Source: Gemmatimonadaceae bacterium
GTDB lineage: Bacteria; Gemmatimonadota; Gemmatimonadetes; Gemmatimonadales; Gemmatimonadaceae
Assembly: GCA_025358925.1 (NCBI GenBank)
Contig: JANYHT010000010.1
Span: 1 to 64,000 of the forward strand
Direction: 5' to 3'
Length of the DNA: 64,000 bases
The position numbers were made by a program, and so were the translations under genes. A model generated the notes under the pieces. The model was given only the letters and a program-made list of their open reading frames with translations, did no database searches and was not told the DNA's origin. Position 1 is the first letter of the stretch, and every line of letters starts with the position of its first letter. Of this stretch, positions 36,425-45,199 are shown one piece after another.

Positions 36425-37551
36425 GACGCTGCGATGGGGGCGAATGACGGAACTGCCGCTAATGCGTCGTCAAGAATTTCACTGATTGCCTGGGCGTATG
36501 ACTGGTTGGCGAAGCGAAGGATCGCCCCAATCGACGTGCAATCTTCGTCCTCGGAAATGCCGCACTGTGCGTTCACCTCGAGTACGTAGAGTTGATCGGT
36601 GACGGGATCGTAGCGCAGGTCCACGCGACCGTAGCCCGTGCCTTCCACCGCTACGTACGCCGCCCAACTGATGTCGCTGATCGATTGGCTCAACGCATCT
36701 GGCGCTGCGGCGTACTGCCACAAGTATTCGTCATCGCCGAGTGGTGTTTCGCGCTCGTAGATTTCCCACAGTCGATCGAAGGAGAGGAGCTGTTCGTTCG
36801 CGGGGAGACGCTCGTGGAAGACACGTTCGATGGGGGGATACACGCGGCGGCGCTCCGGCGCATCGTGCGAACCAATAATGAACGTCGTAAATTCTCGGCC
36901 GGTGATGAACGATTCGACAAAGACACCGCCGCCGGTGAGGTTCCAACCGCGATACCCATCGTATAATAGCTCGACTTCGCGACGTAACTCGGTGGGTGTG
37001 TTCACGACCGACTTGATGGTGATGCCCATGCTTCCAGCCGACACAGCCGGCTTTACAATGAGTGGTGCGCCGAGCCGTGTGAATACGCTCGCATCGTTGA
37101 CGGCATCGCGAGCGAGCACTTCCCACGCGGGCGTGGGCACACCGGCGGCGTCGAAGGCCGTCTTCATCACGATCTTCGACGTTGTCAACTCGTAAAAGCG
37201 CGCGTCGGCACCGGTGTGGCAGAGACCCAACGACTGCATGCGACGTATGACGCTCACACCCGGCACACCGTTAAGCTCGTCGCCGTCGCAAAGATTGAGC
37301 ACAATGGGCGTGTACCCGTCCGAGTCGCGGATAACGCGATTGATCGTGGACGCAAAGTTGTCCATCGTGACCAGTTCCCACCGCCACTCCAACGCCAACG
37401 TCGAGAACACGCGTTCATACTCGGCGCGACTCTGACTGTAGTCGTTGTAGTAATCGAGGTTGAGGTCTGCGGTCTCGATATACGGCGCAAATACCCAAAC
37501 AAGTAGCGGCGCGGTGAGCGGCGCATCTGCAGCCAGCAGCGTTGCGGTCAT
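36421..37551 (-). CDS. ATP-grasp ligase, D-Ala-D-Ala-ligase-like
   Basis: Start at ATG 37551 (MTATLLAADAP). About 376 residues with YTPIVLNLCDGDELNGVPG (N-terminal domain), APLIVKPAVSAGSMGITIKSV (ATP-binding), VFVESFITGREFTTFIIG, and GYGRVDLRYDPVTDQLYVLEVN (metal-binding D/E-x-N). It is a paralogue of the next gene's ATP-grasp part and has no SET domain. Such ligases join a carboxylate to an amine with ATP. First gene of the operon; the 275 bases upstream hold no other gene and should contain its promoter. Confidence 0.87.
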   Translation of the reverse strand: MTATLLAADAPLTAPLLVWVFAPYIETADLNLDYYNDYSQSRAEYERVFSTLALEWRWELVTMDNFASTINRVIRDSDGYTPIVLNLCDGDELNGVPGVSVIRRMQSLGLCHTGADARFYELTTSKIVMKTAFDAAGVPTPAWEVLARDAVNDASVFTRLGAPLIVKPAVSAGSMGITIKSVVNTPTELRREVELLYDGYRGWNLTGGGVFVESFITGREFTTFIIGSHDAPERRRVYPPIERVFHERLPANEQLLSFDRLWEIYERETPLGDDEYLWQYAAAPDALSQSISDISWAAYVAVEGTGYGRVDLRYDPVTDQLYVLEVNAQCGISEDEDCTSIGAILRFANQSYAQAISEILDDALAAVPSFAPIAAS

Positions 37552-37825
37552 GTGGGCTGGATAAGGTGTGGCCGACGCGGTCGCATCATAGTACACGTGT
37601 TACTGCGCGTCGTCCAATGCACATATCGACGACTGGCGACGCGTGACCTATACATTGGATTAACAAGAGACAAACTCAGGACCGCGACCTCCACGCCCGA
37701 CACAAGCTGCGGAGGCGCAATTCTTAGCCTTCACGCCGTTTGCGTCGCGCGGCCGAAGCATCTTATATCTTGCAAAATGGTTCGAGCAGGATGGCCGACG
37801 CTCCCATCTCCCGAGAACGCGCGAT

Positions 37826-38417
37826 ATGAAGTGGAACCTCGACAAGGGCTTGTTCGGTGGTCTCGCGCTCTTGGCGATTTTGCTGTTGGGCAATGCAAAC
37901 GATTGGTTTCTTAAACCTGCAGCAACTGCGGAATGACGTTGCATCGGAGACGCACGCGCAGCGCGTCGCGACAGCTGCCACTACGCTGCTCTCACTGGCG
38001 AGCGATGCAGAGGCAGGGCAGCGCGGTTTTCTGATCTCAGGAGAAGACACATATCTCGAACCGTACTTTACAGCTCGAAACGCGTTGTCCACCATCGTAG
38101 ATACACTGCGTGTGCTCACGCTAAACGATCGCGAGCAGCAGGCCAGAATCACTGCATTGCTACGCGTGCTTGCCAAGCGTCTAAAATTGTTGGAGAATGC
38201 AATAGTGACCTATCAAACGCTGGGGTTCGATGCGGTGCGTCGGCAGGTCCTGACGAATAGTGGCACGGTCACCATGGATACACTGCGAACGCAAACCGCT
38301 CTAATTCTTTCAGCCGATAGTGCGGTGTTGTCGGCGCGCCGATCACGCGCGACGCGTTCGTATCAAATCGCGCTGCTTGCGGACGTCGTCATGTTGTTGC
38401 TTGACTACGTGCGTTAA
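37826..38417 (+). pseudogene. CHASE3-type sensor fragment, frameshifted and truncated
   Basis: ATG 37826 opens MKWNLDKGLFGGLALLAILLLG, a first membrane helix, then meets a stop; the correct continuation lies in another frame (MQTIGFLNLQQLRNDV from about 37893) and runs to 38417. This restored chain is CHASE3: QRVATAATTLLSLASDAEAGQRGFLISGEDTYLEPY, then IALLADVVMLLL, the beginning of the second helix. There it stops; the histidine kinase or cyclase output domain is absent. Its TAA overlaps the stop of the LigD-like gene. One base gained or two lost, plus loss of the 3' part, make a remnant. Confidence 0.75.
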
Positions 38418-39316
38418 GATTTCTCTAACGACTCCAGCGTGTCGATGAGATGCTGACTGATGCGCTGCTTACAACTGAGCATGCCCGACCATGGATTCGC
38501 GCGCTGCCGCTTTACCGTTGTCAGCGCGAATGCGAGTGGGAATGGCTCGCCGTGCCGCATGGCGCGTACCGAACGCCACGAACGCGGTACTGCCACGGGC
38601 GCGCCGGCACGCGCGCGCGTTGACCACGGTGCGACCGCCGTTGCACCACGAACGTTGCGCAAATAGTCGATAAAGATGCGTCCGGTACGCGCAGCCTTTG
38701 CGGCGACATCTACGAGTCCCGTTGGGTTAGTGTGCACCAGCTGCGAAGTGATCAGGCGCGAAAAACGACTCACTTGTTCCCACGTGGCACGTCGCGCAAT
38801 TGGCACCACCACATGCAGGCCTTTGCCGCCTGTTGTTTTCACCCACGACTGCAGTTCATAACTGAGCAATAGCATTCGCAATCGATTGGCCGTCTGTACA
38901 ACGCTCGACCATGCGACGTCTGGCGACGGATCCAAATCGAAAACGACACGATCAGGCGAATCGGGTAGATCAATCCGCGATGCCCAGCAATGGAATTCAA
39001 CCACACCGAACTGAACAAGCGAGACCAGACCTTTGGCAGAACGAACATAGAGATATGGTGCGACTTCTCCGTCGGCTTCGACAATGTCGATCGTACCGAC
39101 ACCGTCCGGCAATGCGCCCGTCCAATGCTTTTGATAGAAGCAGGCGCCATTCGCTCCGGCCGGGCATCGCAACACTGACAGCGGACGACACGCAACGTGT
39201 GGTAGCATCTGCGGCGCGACGTTGGCGTAGTACGATGCGAGTTCGCCTTTGCTCACGGTCGAATCTGCGAACATCAACCGGTCCGCATGCGTGATGGTGA
39301 CACCCAAGACATCCAT
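38414..39316 (-). CDS. LigD-type polymerase/primase domain protein
   Basis: Start at ATG 39316 (MDVLGVTITHADRLMFAD). The 300 residues match the polymerase domain of NHEJ LigD: YYANVAPQMLPHVACRPLSVLRCP, FYQKHWTGALPDGV, DLDPSPDVAW (the D-x-D metal site) and GGKGLHVVVPI. No ligase, phosphoesterase domain or Ku is beside it. It can add or fill nucleotides at DNA breaks. Stand-alone polymerase units occur in several bacteria. Its 3' end butts against the truncated CHASE3 frame. Confidence 0.87.
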   Translation of the reverse strand: MDVLGVTITHADRLMFADSTVSKGELASYYANVAPQMLPHVACRPLSVLRCPAGANGACFYQKHWTGALPDGVGTIDIVEADGEVAPYLYVRSAKGLVSLVQFGVVEFHCWASRIDLPDSPDRVVFDLDPSPDVAWSSVVQTANRLRMLLLSYELQSWVKTTGGKGLHVVVPIARRATWEQVSRFSRLITSQLVHTNPTGLVDVAAKAARTGRIFIDYLRNVRGATAVAPWSTRARAGAPVAVPRSWRSVRAMRHGEPFPLAFALTTVKRQRANPWSGMLSCKQRISQHLIDTLESLEKS

Positions 39317-39395
39317 TCTTTCTCGTGGTGCAATTGACGGGCCATGGCGTAGTTGATTTATACCACCGCAAAACAACTGCTGACCGCGAATTACG

Positions 39396-39435
39396 CGAAT
39401 GCCGCGAATTGAGATGGCTCAATTCGCGGCATTCG
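39396..39435. repeat. Perfect 18-base inverted repeat, TTCGCG-type element
   Basis: Arms CGAATGCCGCGAATTGAG and CTCAATTCGCGGCATTCG are exact complements around a 4-base loop. It lies downstream of the M14 peptidase gene (minus) and upstream of the LigD-like gene, so it may be a terminator without a T-run. Adjacent GCGAATTACGCGAAT links it to the repeat mosaic at 14277-14312. Confidence 0.7.
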
Positions 39436-39468
39436 TGGGCGCTGACCAACTTTCGTTTCTCTATTTCT

Positions 39469-42400
39469 TTATTTGATCGCGTTCACTCGACCGGCGTTCA
39501 GGTTGTCGAAATTGAGAATTGTGTTGAAGACCAAGAAGTACGAACCGATCGTCGTGCCGCGATACACCGGATTATTGGCGAACAACACCACGTGGCCTTT
39601 GTCGAGCGGTGAGTCTACCACCACGGGTCGTTGCGCAATGGTCCCACCACCATCCAACAGTCCCGACACTAACAACACATTCTGCTCGGCGAAGCGCAGC
39701 GGTACGCGCGGACGCTGTGCAGGTGGAATGATGTTGAGTGGCGTGCGCAACTGATCTTCGGTGGGCACGGCCACTTGCCACGGCATCGTTGGTGCTGGCG
39801 TGGGAAGCGTGTCGACGCGCGCAATCATGGCCGGTCGTCCTTGCACGACGTCGGCATCGTCCGCGGTGCCGCGCCCTGTTGCGCGAACGGGTGCTCCACC
39901 GGCGCCACGTCCCCCACCACCGCCGCCGCCACGACCCGCGCGCGAATTGCTCACGCCCAGTGCCATTCCGTCCGCGCTGTACACCGCAAGGTTATCCGGA
40001 ATGCCGTACACAATCGGACTCTTGTCATCCACGAGTTTTGTGCGGAGTAGCGTTCCAACCACTTCCTTGTTTGACGGCGTGGTAGAACTGACGCCGCTGG
40101 TGAGACCGAACTGAATAGCGAATTCTGCAGTGCTCTCTACCGTGATCATCACGCCACCGTTGCTGACAAACTGCTGCATTTTGGCTAAGCCATCCCAGCC
40201 GAGTCCGGGGCGCATGTCGTCGGTTTGTGCCCAGGTGCCGATGGCTGGCGTTTCGGGAGTGTTCTTCCACGGAATCGCGTTGCGCCACTGCGGCATGCCT
40301 TGAATGATCGAGAGTGGTGAACCGCTACCTGGTGCGAGAATGAGCACGTCGTAGATCGCGTTCAAGTCGCCCTTTTTGGGAATGTCCTGAAAGCTGATGT
40401 AGTCGTACGGAATGGAGAGCGCGTCGAATGCTTGCCGCCACCAGCCTTCTGTTTGTGTACTGCTCCAACTGTGTACGAACGCGACGCGTGCGGCGCGAAG
40501 CGGATGCATGGCCACCGTTGGTGCGGCGGCGAGTGCGGTGACGTCGAGGCCTAGCGTTTTGGTTGCTTTGTCTAGGGCGTCACGTTCCACATTACGAATG
40601 ACAAACGATCCGCGATTAAACCTTTTGCCTGATGCCTCGAACGGCTCTTCGGCCGCTTGGAAGTCGGCGTCTTTGAACTGGTAGCGCAGCGATGCCAGTG
40701 CGTTGTCCGCATTGTGATTAATCGCGAACACTGTGCCGTTGCCCGTTACGCCACCCGGTGCCGTGATCACTCCCGTCACTTTCGTCACGGGCACTTTCAA
40801 CACCATGGTATCGAGTACGCGTGCCGCTTGTACCGCGAAGCCTTCGGGGAATGTCCAGCCTGTGTCGTCGTACGGATTTTTTTGCGGATCGGTGGGCGAC
40901 CAAAATTGGTAGTCGAGAATCGCATCGGCGATGCGCGAGTACGGTTGGTCCATGCGAATGATGTAGCTACCGGCCGGGAACTTGCGCATCTCCATTGTTG
41001 GCGGCTTGACCGAGTCAGTGACAGCCGGTGCGTTTGCTGCTGCACCACTGCGACCACCGCGTCCCGCACCATTCGCCGCCGCAACGGGGCGACGCACTGG
41101 CATGCTGACCGTGAACTCGGATGTCGCGCGCGAAATTTCCACGGCTTGTTTTTGCAACACGCGCAGGAGGTCGGCTTGTGCGCCGAGTCGTGGATCTGCC
41201 GCTGACAACACATACGCGGCCGGACCTTCTGTCGTGGCCTTCGCGATGGAGCGTTTGCTCTTCTCGTAAAAGTTGCGCAGCAGTTGCAAGCGATTGTTCG
41301 CTGTGTAGCTGAGCGAGACCAACAACCCTGTTTGTTCGTAGTTGTTGTTGTTGCGCAGCGACCACTTGAAGCGGCCCGTGATTGGCGGGTTTTGTCGATA
41401 CCAACTGCGTGACGTTTCGTTGGGCGACAGTACACGTTCGACGGTTTCGGCCGTGCCACCATTGCCAAACGTTTCGTACAGGCGACTGATGCCGTTGTGT
41501 GTCGCGGCGATGAACATCAAGTAGCCCGGCGACCATGTGTCGAAGCCACCGTGTGCGTACACGCCCGGCATGCCGAGTCGTGTCATTTCTTGCACGTTGT
41601 TCCAGCCGATGATTTGCCATTCGTTGGTGAGGAGCGGATCAATCCACGCGTTGTATGGTCCGTCGCCAATGGTGTTGTCGTATAAGAACGAGCCGGATTC
41701 GTGCAGGTCGTGCAACACTTGTGCTTTGAAACCGACGTAGGTGTTGAGCACATTTTGCGTGAGCTTGAGTGTCATGCCCATGGCGTCGCGATTGTTATCG
41801 TGTGCGACGTAATGTCCCCAATAGATCACATTTGGCGGCGTCTGTCCCGGGTGCGTCATCTTCCAATTGAATACGTCGACCACGCGATCGCGTCCGTCCA
41901 CTTCAACGATGGGTGTGATGAGTGTGATGACGTGATCGCGGATGTTGCGAATGTATGGGCTCTCGTCGACCGCTAAGCGATATGCCAACTCCATTAGTGC
42001 CGACGGCGCGCCGGCTTCGGTGCTGTGAATGGTGCCGGTGACGTAGTACACTGGCGCTGCGGTCTTCGCGATTTCGTCTGCTTGCGCGTCGTTCATGCCG
42101 ATGGTGCGCGGGTCTGCCAACTTCGCCAACTGCGCCTTGTTTGCATCGAGTTTGTTCATCAATGCTTCTGACGCGACGGCGACGGCGATCATCTCGCGCC
42201 CTTCTTCTGTCGTGCCGATGGAGAAGACGCGTACCCGTGGTGACGACTTCGCGAGCAGTCGCATGTACGCGTACACTTCCGTGCTGTTGGGCAACTTGGT
42301 GGGCGCGCCGGCGATGTCGCCTAAGATCGCTTTCGGTGTTGGGACTGTTTTAGACGCTGGTAAATAATCGACGAGCGCAGACATGAAGAACGGTTCGGTC

Positions 42401-42579
42401 GTGTACTCGCGAATTTTCTTCGTGTACTCGGCGTCGATGGCTTGTGCGGGATTGCGACCGGGTTTGGCGGCGGCGTCTTGCGCGAACGCCGAGTGCGGGG
42501 CGAGGGTGAGTAGCGCGGAGAGTGCGAGCAGCGGTGACGTGCGGATGACCGCGTCTGGCCGGATGGAGCGCCACAACAT
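39469..42579 (-). CDS. Very long M14-type zinc carboxypeptidase-like protein, secreted
   Basis: Start at ATG 42579 behind GAGG, giving a signal peptide (LLALSALLTLAPHSAFA-QD). About 1036 residues. The M14 domain (about 60-430) shows TIGTTEEGREM, the zinc pair HSTEAG and the later HDLHESG, consistent with a carboxypeptidase. The remaining 600 residues include a glutamine-amidotransferase-like/ThuA-type domain (DVLILAPGSGSP, FVSNGGVMITVEST) and low-complexity Gly/Arg stretches (GRGGGGGGGRGAGG). This long form is typical of Gemmatimonadota-like genomes. It should act in the periplasm or outside. Substrate unknown. Confidence 0.88.
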   Translation of the reverse strand: MLWRSIRPDAVIRTSPLLALSALLTLAPHSAFAQDAAAKPGRNPAQAIDAEYTKKIREYTTEPFFMSALVDYLPASKTVPTPKAILGDIAGAPTKLPNSTEVYAYMRLLAKSSPRVRVFSIGTTEEGREMIAVAVASEALMNKLDANKAQLAKLADPRTIGMNDAQADEIAKTAAPVYYVTGTIHSTEAGAPSALMELAYRLAVDESPYIRNIRDHVITLITPIVEVDGRDRVVDVFNWKMTHPGQTPPNVIYWGHYVAHDNNRDAMGMTLKLTQNVLNTYVGFKAQVLHDLHESGSFLYDNTIGDGPYNAWIDPLLTNEWQIIGWNNVQEMTRLGMPGVYAHGGFDTWSPGYLMFIAATHNGISRLYETFGNGGTAETVERVLSPNETSRSWYRQNPPITGRFKWSLRNNNNYEQTGLLVSLSYTANNRLQLLRNFYEKSKRSIAKATTEGPAAYVLSAADPRLGAQADLLRVLQKQAVEISRATSEFTVSMPVRRPVAAANGAGRGGRSGAAANAPAVTDSVKPPTMEMRKFPAGSYIIRMDQPYSRIADAILDYQFWSPTDPQKNPYDDTGWTFPEGFAVQAARVLDTMVLKVPVTKVTGVITAPGGVTGNGTVFAINHNADNALASLRYQFKDADFQAAEEPFEASGKRFNRGSFVIRNVERDALDKATKTLGLDVTALAAAPTVAMHPLRAARVAFVHSWSSTQTEGWWRQAFDALSIPYDYISFQDIPKKGDLNAIYDVLILAPGSGSPLSIIQGMPQWRNAIPWKNTPETPAIGTWAQTDDMRPGLGWDGLAKMQQFVSNGGVMITVESTAEFAIQFGLTSGVSSTTPSNKEVVGTLLRTKLVDDKSPIVYGIPDNLAVYSADGMALGVSNSRAGRGGGGGGGRGAGGAPVRATGRGTADDADVVQGRPAMIARVDTLPTPAPTMPWQVAVPTEDQLRTPLNIIPPAQRPRVPLRFAEQNVLLVSGLLDGGGTIAQRPVVVDSPLDKGHVVLFANNPVYRGTTIGSYFLVFNTILNFDNLNAGRVNAIK

Positions 42580-42913
42580 GAAAACCTCGTTGAGAGTCGG
42601 GGGCTGAGCGGAAGCGACGTCAGCAAGCGGGGAAGAACGTGGCGCGGGGGTGTGGGCGCAAGGACGGGGGGGGGGTGATGGTGCGGCGGTTTGGCGCGCG
42701 GGCAGTTTATGCTGCATTATGCGCTGTATAAATCCGGCGAGGGCGCGCGTGGACGAATTGGTGTAAGGTCAAGACCTCGTGCGATTTGCGGACATTTGTT
42801 AGACGAGGTGCATTTTTGTTTAGGCTGCAGAATTGCGCTACATAAGCGGCGCGACGCTGCCTTCGCATACAGTCTAATCCCCGTTAGATAGATAGATCTT
42901 TTAACCGATCGGC
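42580..42913. other. Intergenic region with a run of ten G and a GATA repeat
   Basis: About 330 bases without a gene. A 10-base G run lies at 42666-42675 in the leader of the minus-strand M14 gene (C run in its mRNA). TAGATAGATAGAT occurs at about 42885-42897, before the plus-strand hypothetical. GTATAAATCC (about 42724) is a possible -10 element. Confidence 0.6.
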
Positions 42914-43501
42914 ATGAATTCGAAATCCGTATTCTTCGCATCGTTCTCATTGTTCGTGCTTTCGACAGTAAGTAGTCATTCTCAAACCCACTCCGAGTTG
43001 CTTGGTCGTGCGTTCCTTAATCGACCATATACACTCATGGATCACGCAATCGATGCGCTTGATCGAGAAGCGTCACAATGGGCGGCCGGACACATAGGCT
43101 CCAAGTATTCGAAGGATTTTGTTGAGCCGGCCTATGGCATGATCATTGACGGCAACGCGTTCCGGAGCGAGAAAGGCGATTCGATGATCGTGGCGCTTTC
43201 TTTGGCTCCGAATCGAATCGTCGGTATACCTTCGGAGATTTGTCGAAAGCATCTGCAGCAGCTAAGCAAATTGTTGTTGGGAACCGGTCGCGACGTCGTG
43301 GGGCGCGACATGCACATCAAGACAATGGCAATGCGATTGGGCCCATCCGTGTCGACTGATACGACTGCAGCCTATGCGGCGGCAGAATATTTGGTCCAAC
43401 GCACAAAAGTTGTACTAACAATAGATGAGTTGGAGAAGTCAAAATACGTTTCCTGCACGTTCGTCCTCGCGACTGGAGCCATATATGCCGGCGTTAAGTA
43501 A
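42914..43501 (+). CDS. Secreted hypothetical protein
   Basis: The 195-residue protein begins with a signal peptide (FFASFSLFVLSTVSSHS-QT). The mature part has no family I recognise; it is mixed helix/strand with LGTGRDVVGRDMHIKTMAMRLG in the middle. Base composition is less GC-rich than neighbours (many TT, AT and AAA codons), so it may be a recent arrival. It marks the left edge of the accessory island. Function unknown. Confidence 0.6.
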   Translation: MNSKSVFFASFSLFVLSTVSSHSQTHSELLGRAFLNRPYTLMDHAIDALDREASQWAAGHIGSKYSKDFVEPAYGMIIDGNAFRSEKGDSMIVALSLAPNRIVGIPSEICRKHLQQLSKLLLGTGRDVVGRDMHIKTMAMRLGPSVSTDTTAAYAAAEYLVQRTKVVLTIDELEKSKYVSCTFVLATGAIYAGVK

Positions 43502-43763
43502 CTGTGGTCTGCGCGTGAACTATCTGACGAGCGTTGCTGCTGACGAACGCAGGAGTGTTGTGACGGTTGTCGCTGTGTAATCTCGGCTGCGCCTCGTTCA
43601 CAGCTCTTCCAGTTGGCGCGTTTGCAGCAGAACGCGGCGTTAGACCTCAGCACCACCATCAGCGACAACCCGACCATCGCTGCGTGCGAGCGTCCGTTTC
43701 GCGAGTCGACCAGCGCAGCGTCGGCGCTTGCGAGGGCAACTCGTACGAAGCAGGTTCATACTT

Positions 43764-43985
43764 ATGGCATCGCCTCCGATCCTCGACCAAGTGCTACAAC
43801 TGCCGCCCGATGAACGTATCCGGCTTATTGAGGATGCGTGGGCGAGCTTGGCTGCGGCGCCCGAGAGTGTTCCAGTCCCCGACTGGCACCGCGAGTTGCT
43901 CGACGATCGACTGGCGGACGTGAGCGAGGTGGGAGATCGCACGTGGGATGACGTCAAGCGCAGCGCGCGGCGCGGCGGGTCGTGA
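43764..43985 (+). CDS. Addiction-module antitoxin (TIGR02574/PHD-like)
   Basis: Start at ATG 43764 (MASPPILDQVLQLPPDERIRL). The 73-residue protein has the addiction-module component pattern: VLQLPPDERIRLIEDAWASL followed by VPVPDWHRELLDDRL. It should bind and neutralise the ParE/RelE-type partner directly downstream and repress the operon. The stop overlaps the toxin start (GTGA). The antitoxin is intact, while the toxin frame is not. Confidence 0.85.
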   Translation: MASPPILDQVLQLPPDERIRLIEDAWASLAAAPESVPVPDWHRELLDDRLADVSEVGDRTWDDVKRSARRGGS

Positions 43986-44284
43986 TCTGGCGGATCCAAT
44001 TCACGGCACTCGCTGCTGACGACGTGGCGGATGCGCGCGTGGCATGCCGCGTCGCGGTCCGGGTTGGGCGAGGACTTCCTCGCCGATGTCGAGCGAGTCC
44101 TGGAGGTAATCAAACAGCATCCCGAGGCCTGCCCGGTCGTGCATCGCACCTTGCGGCGCGGCCTCCTCCATCAGTTTCCGTATTCCGTGTACTATCGGCT
44201 GCTCCCCGCGAAGGGCCGACCATTGAGATGCGCGCGTGCGTGCATCAACGCCAGCACCCGCGCACATGGCGTCGGCGCGCCTGA
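43982..44284 (+). pseudogene. ParE/RelE-type toxin with two compensating frameshifts
   Basis: GTG 43982 opens VIWRIQFTALAADDVADAR, the usual ParE start. The next part (WHAASRSGLGEDFLADVERVLEVIKQHPEACPVVHRTLRRGLLHQFPYSVYYRLL) is in another frame, from about 44040 to 44200. The end (EMRACVHQRQHPRTWRRRA) is back in the first frame. The first slip looks like loss of one CG in a CG-run, the second like loss of one C in a C-run, together three bases. Translated as it stands, the centre is scrambled, so the toxin should be dead. The IS481-like end begins at its stop codon. Confidence 0.78.
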
Positions 44285-44855
44285 ACAGTCGGGAACATCG
44301 GTAACACTGTGGTCCAGCAACATGGGTAGCACTTTGGCTATCCCGTGATGATGTACTCGTGTTCGTTGAAGGTCGCACGCAGTACCGTGTTGCAGTAGAT
44401 GATCCATTGCCCATCATCGACTTCTTCGAGACCAATCGTTTGATCGGTCATCGCATTGGCGAGCTAGAGTAAGCGCGTGCCAAAGCGAAACGTGCCCCCC
44501 GTCGTAATCTTCTTCGTCAAGCAGTGGCCCGGATATTCCAGACGCGGGAGCGTGTCGGGATACGGACGGTTGGACGCGGCGTACTGCGAGGCCGGTGGCG
44601 TTTGTTGTCAGTGCTCATGCGGCCGTTCGGTGTTGTATTCGCACCGCAACGCATCGCAGTTGCGCTGTTGCTGTGCACACGTGCGTTGGACGGGCGGGAT
44701 GGCTTGTCGCTTCATGGTGCGATGCAGAAGTTCGTGCGCGCCATTCGCTTGCGGCTGTCCCGGATGAATGCGCTGATGTTGAATGCCGAGTCGCATCCAC
44801 CACACATGCAAGTACGACAGCCCGTGAATGGCCTGCGTCGCGTTTTGTATTCGAC
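44282..44855 (-). mobile_element. Decayed IS481-family transposase remnant with terminal end
   Basis: Read on the minus strand: ATQAIHGLSYLHVWWMRLGIQHQRIHPGQPQANGAHE (catalytic core), LLHRTMKRQAIPP, PHEH, then a TGA, YPDTLPRLEYPGHCLTKK, a TAG, and LANAMTDQTIGLEEVDDGQW to the natural end. The order is that of IS481 transposases, but only the C-terminal half remains. Two in-frame stops disable it. Its outer end on the plus strand is TGAACAGTCGGGAACATCGG, like the end of the second remnant at 52021. Confidence 0.78.
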
Positions 44856-44859
44856 CGTC

Positions 44860-45199
44860 AACCGCCGCCGACCTGACCGCACGGTGATACCCCTCTCAAC
44901 GACCAGACTACTAGTGAACTCGACATCAGTGCGACCTCCTGCGCCCCCAACTAAGCTCACCAATTAGGCGATGGAAATCGTCTCACCGCATATTGGCAGG
45001 CGGAGAGCCGAGGTGGCTTTGTTCTGATGGGTGACGTATCAACAATCGGTTGCACTTTCGAGTTCGTGGGTATGGCAGAGAAGGTAAAGTCCCTCGTGCT
45101 TCTGCTTCTCGACGAAGAGCACAGCAGCACAACATATGCGGCCATAACGACTTTTCCGATCACGGAGTCTCCGTCAACTGGCGCGCCGAGCCTGATAAA
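44860..45199. other. Gap without recognised gene
   Basis: About 340 bases between the IS481 remnant and the NRPS stop codon. A 77-codon plus-strand frame (45027-45260) has no family resemblance and crosses into the NRPS. I see no promoter, repeat or RNA here. Confidence 0.4.
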
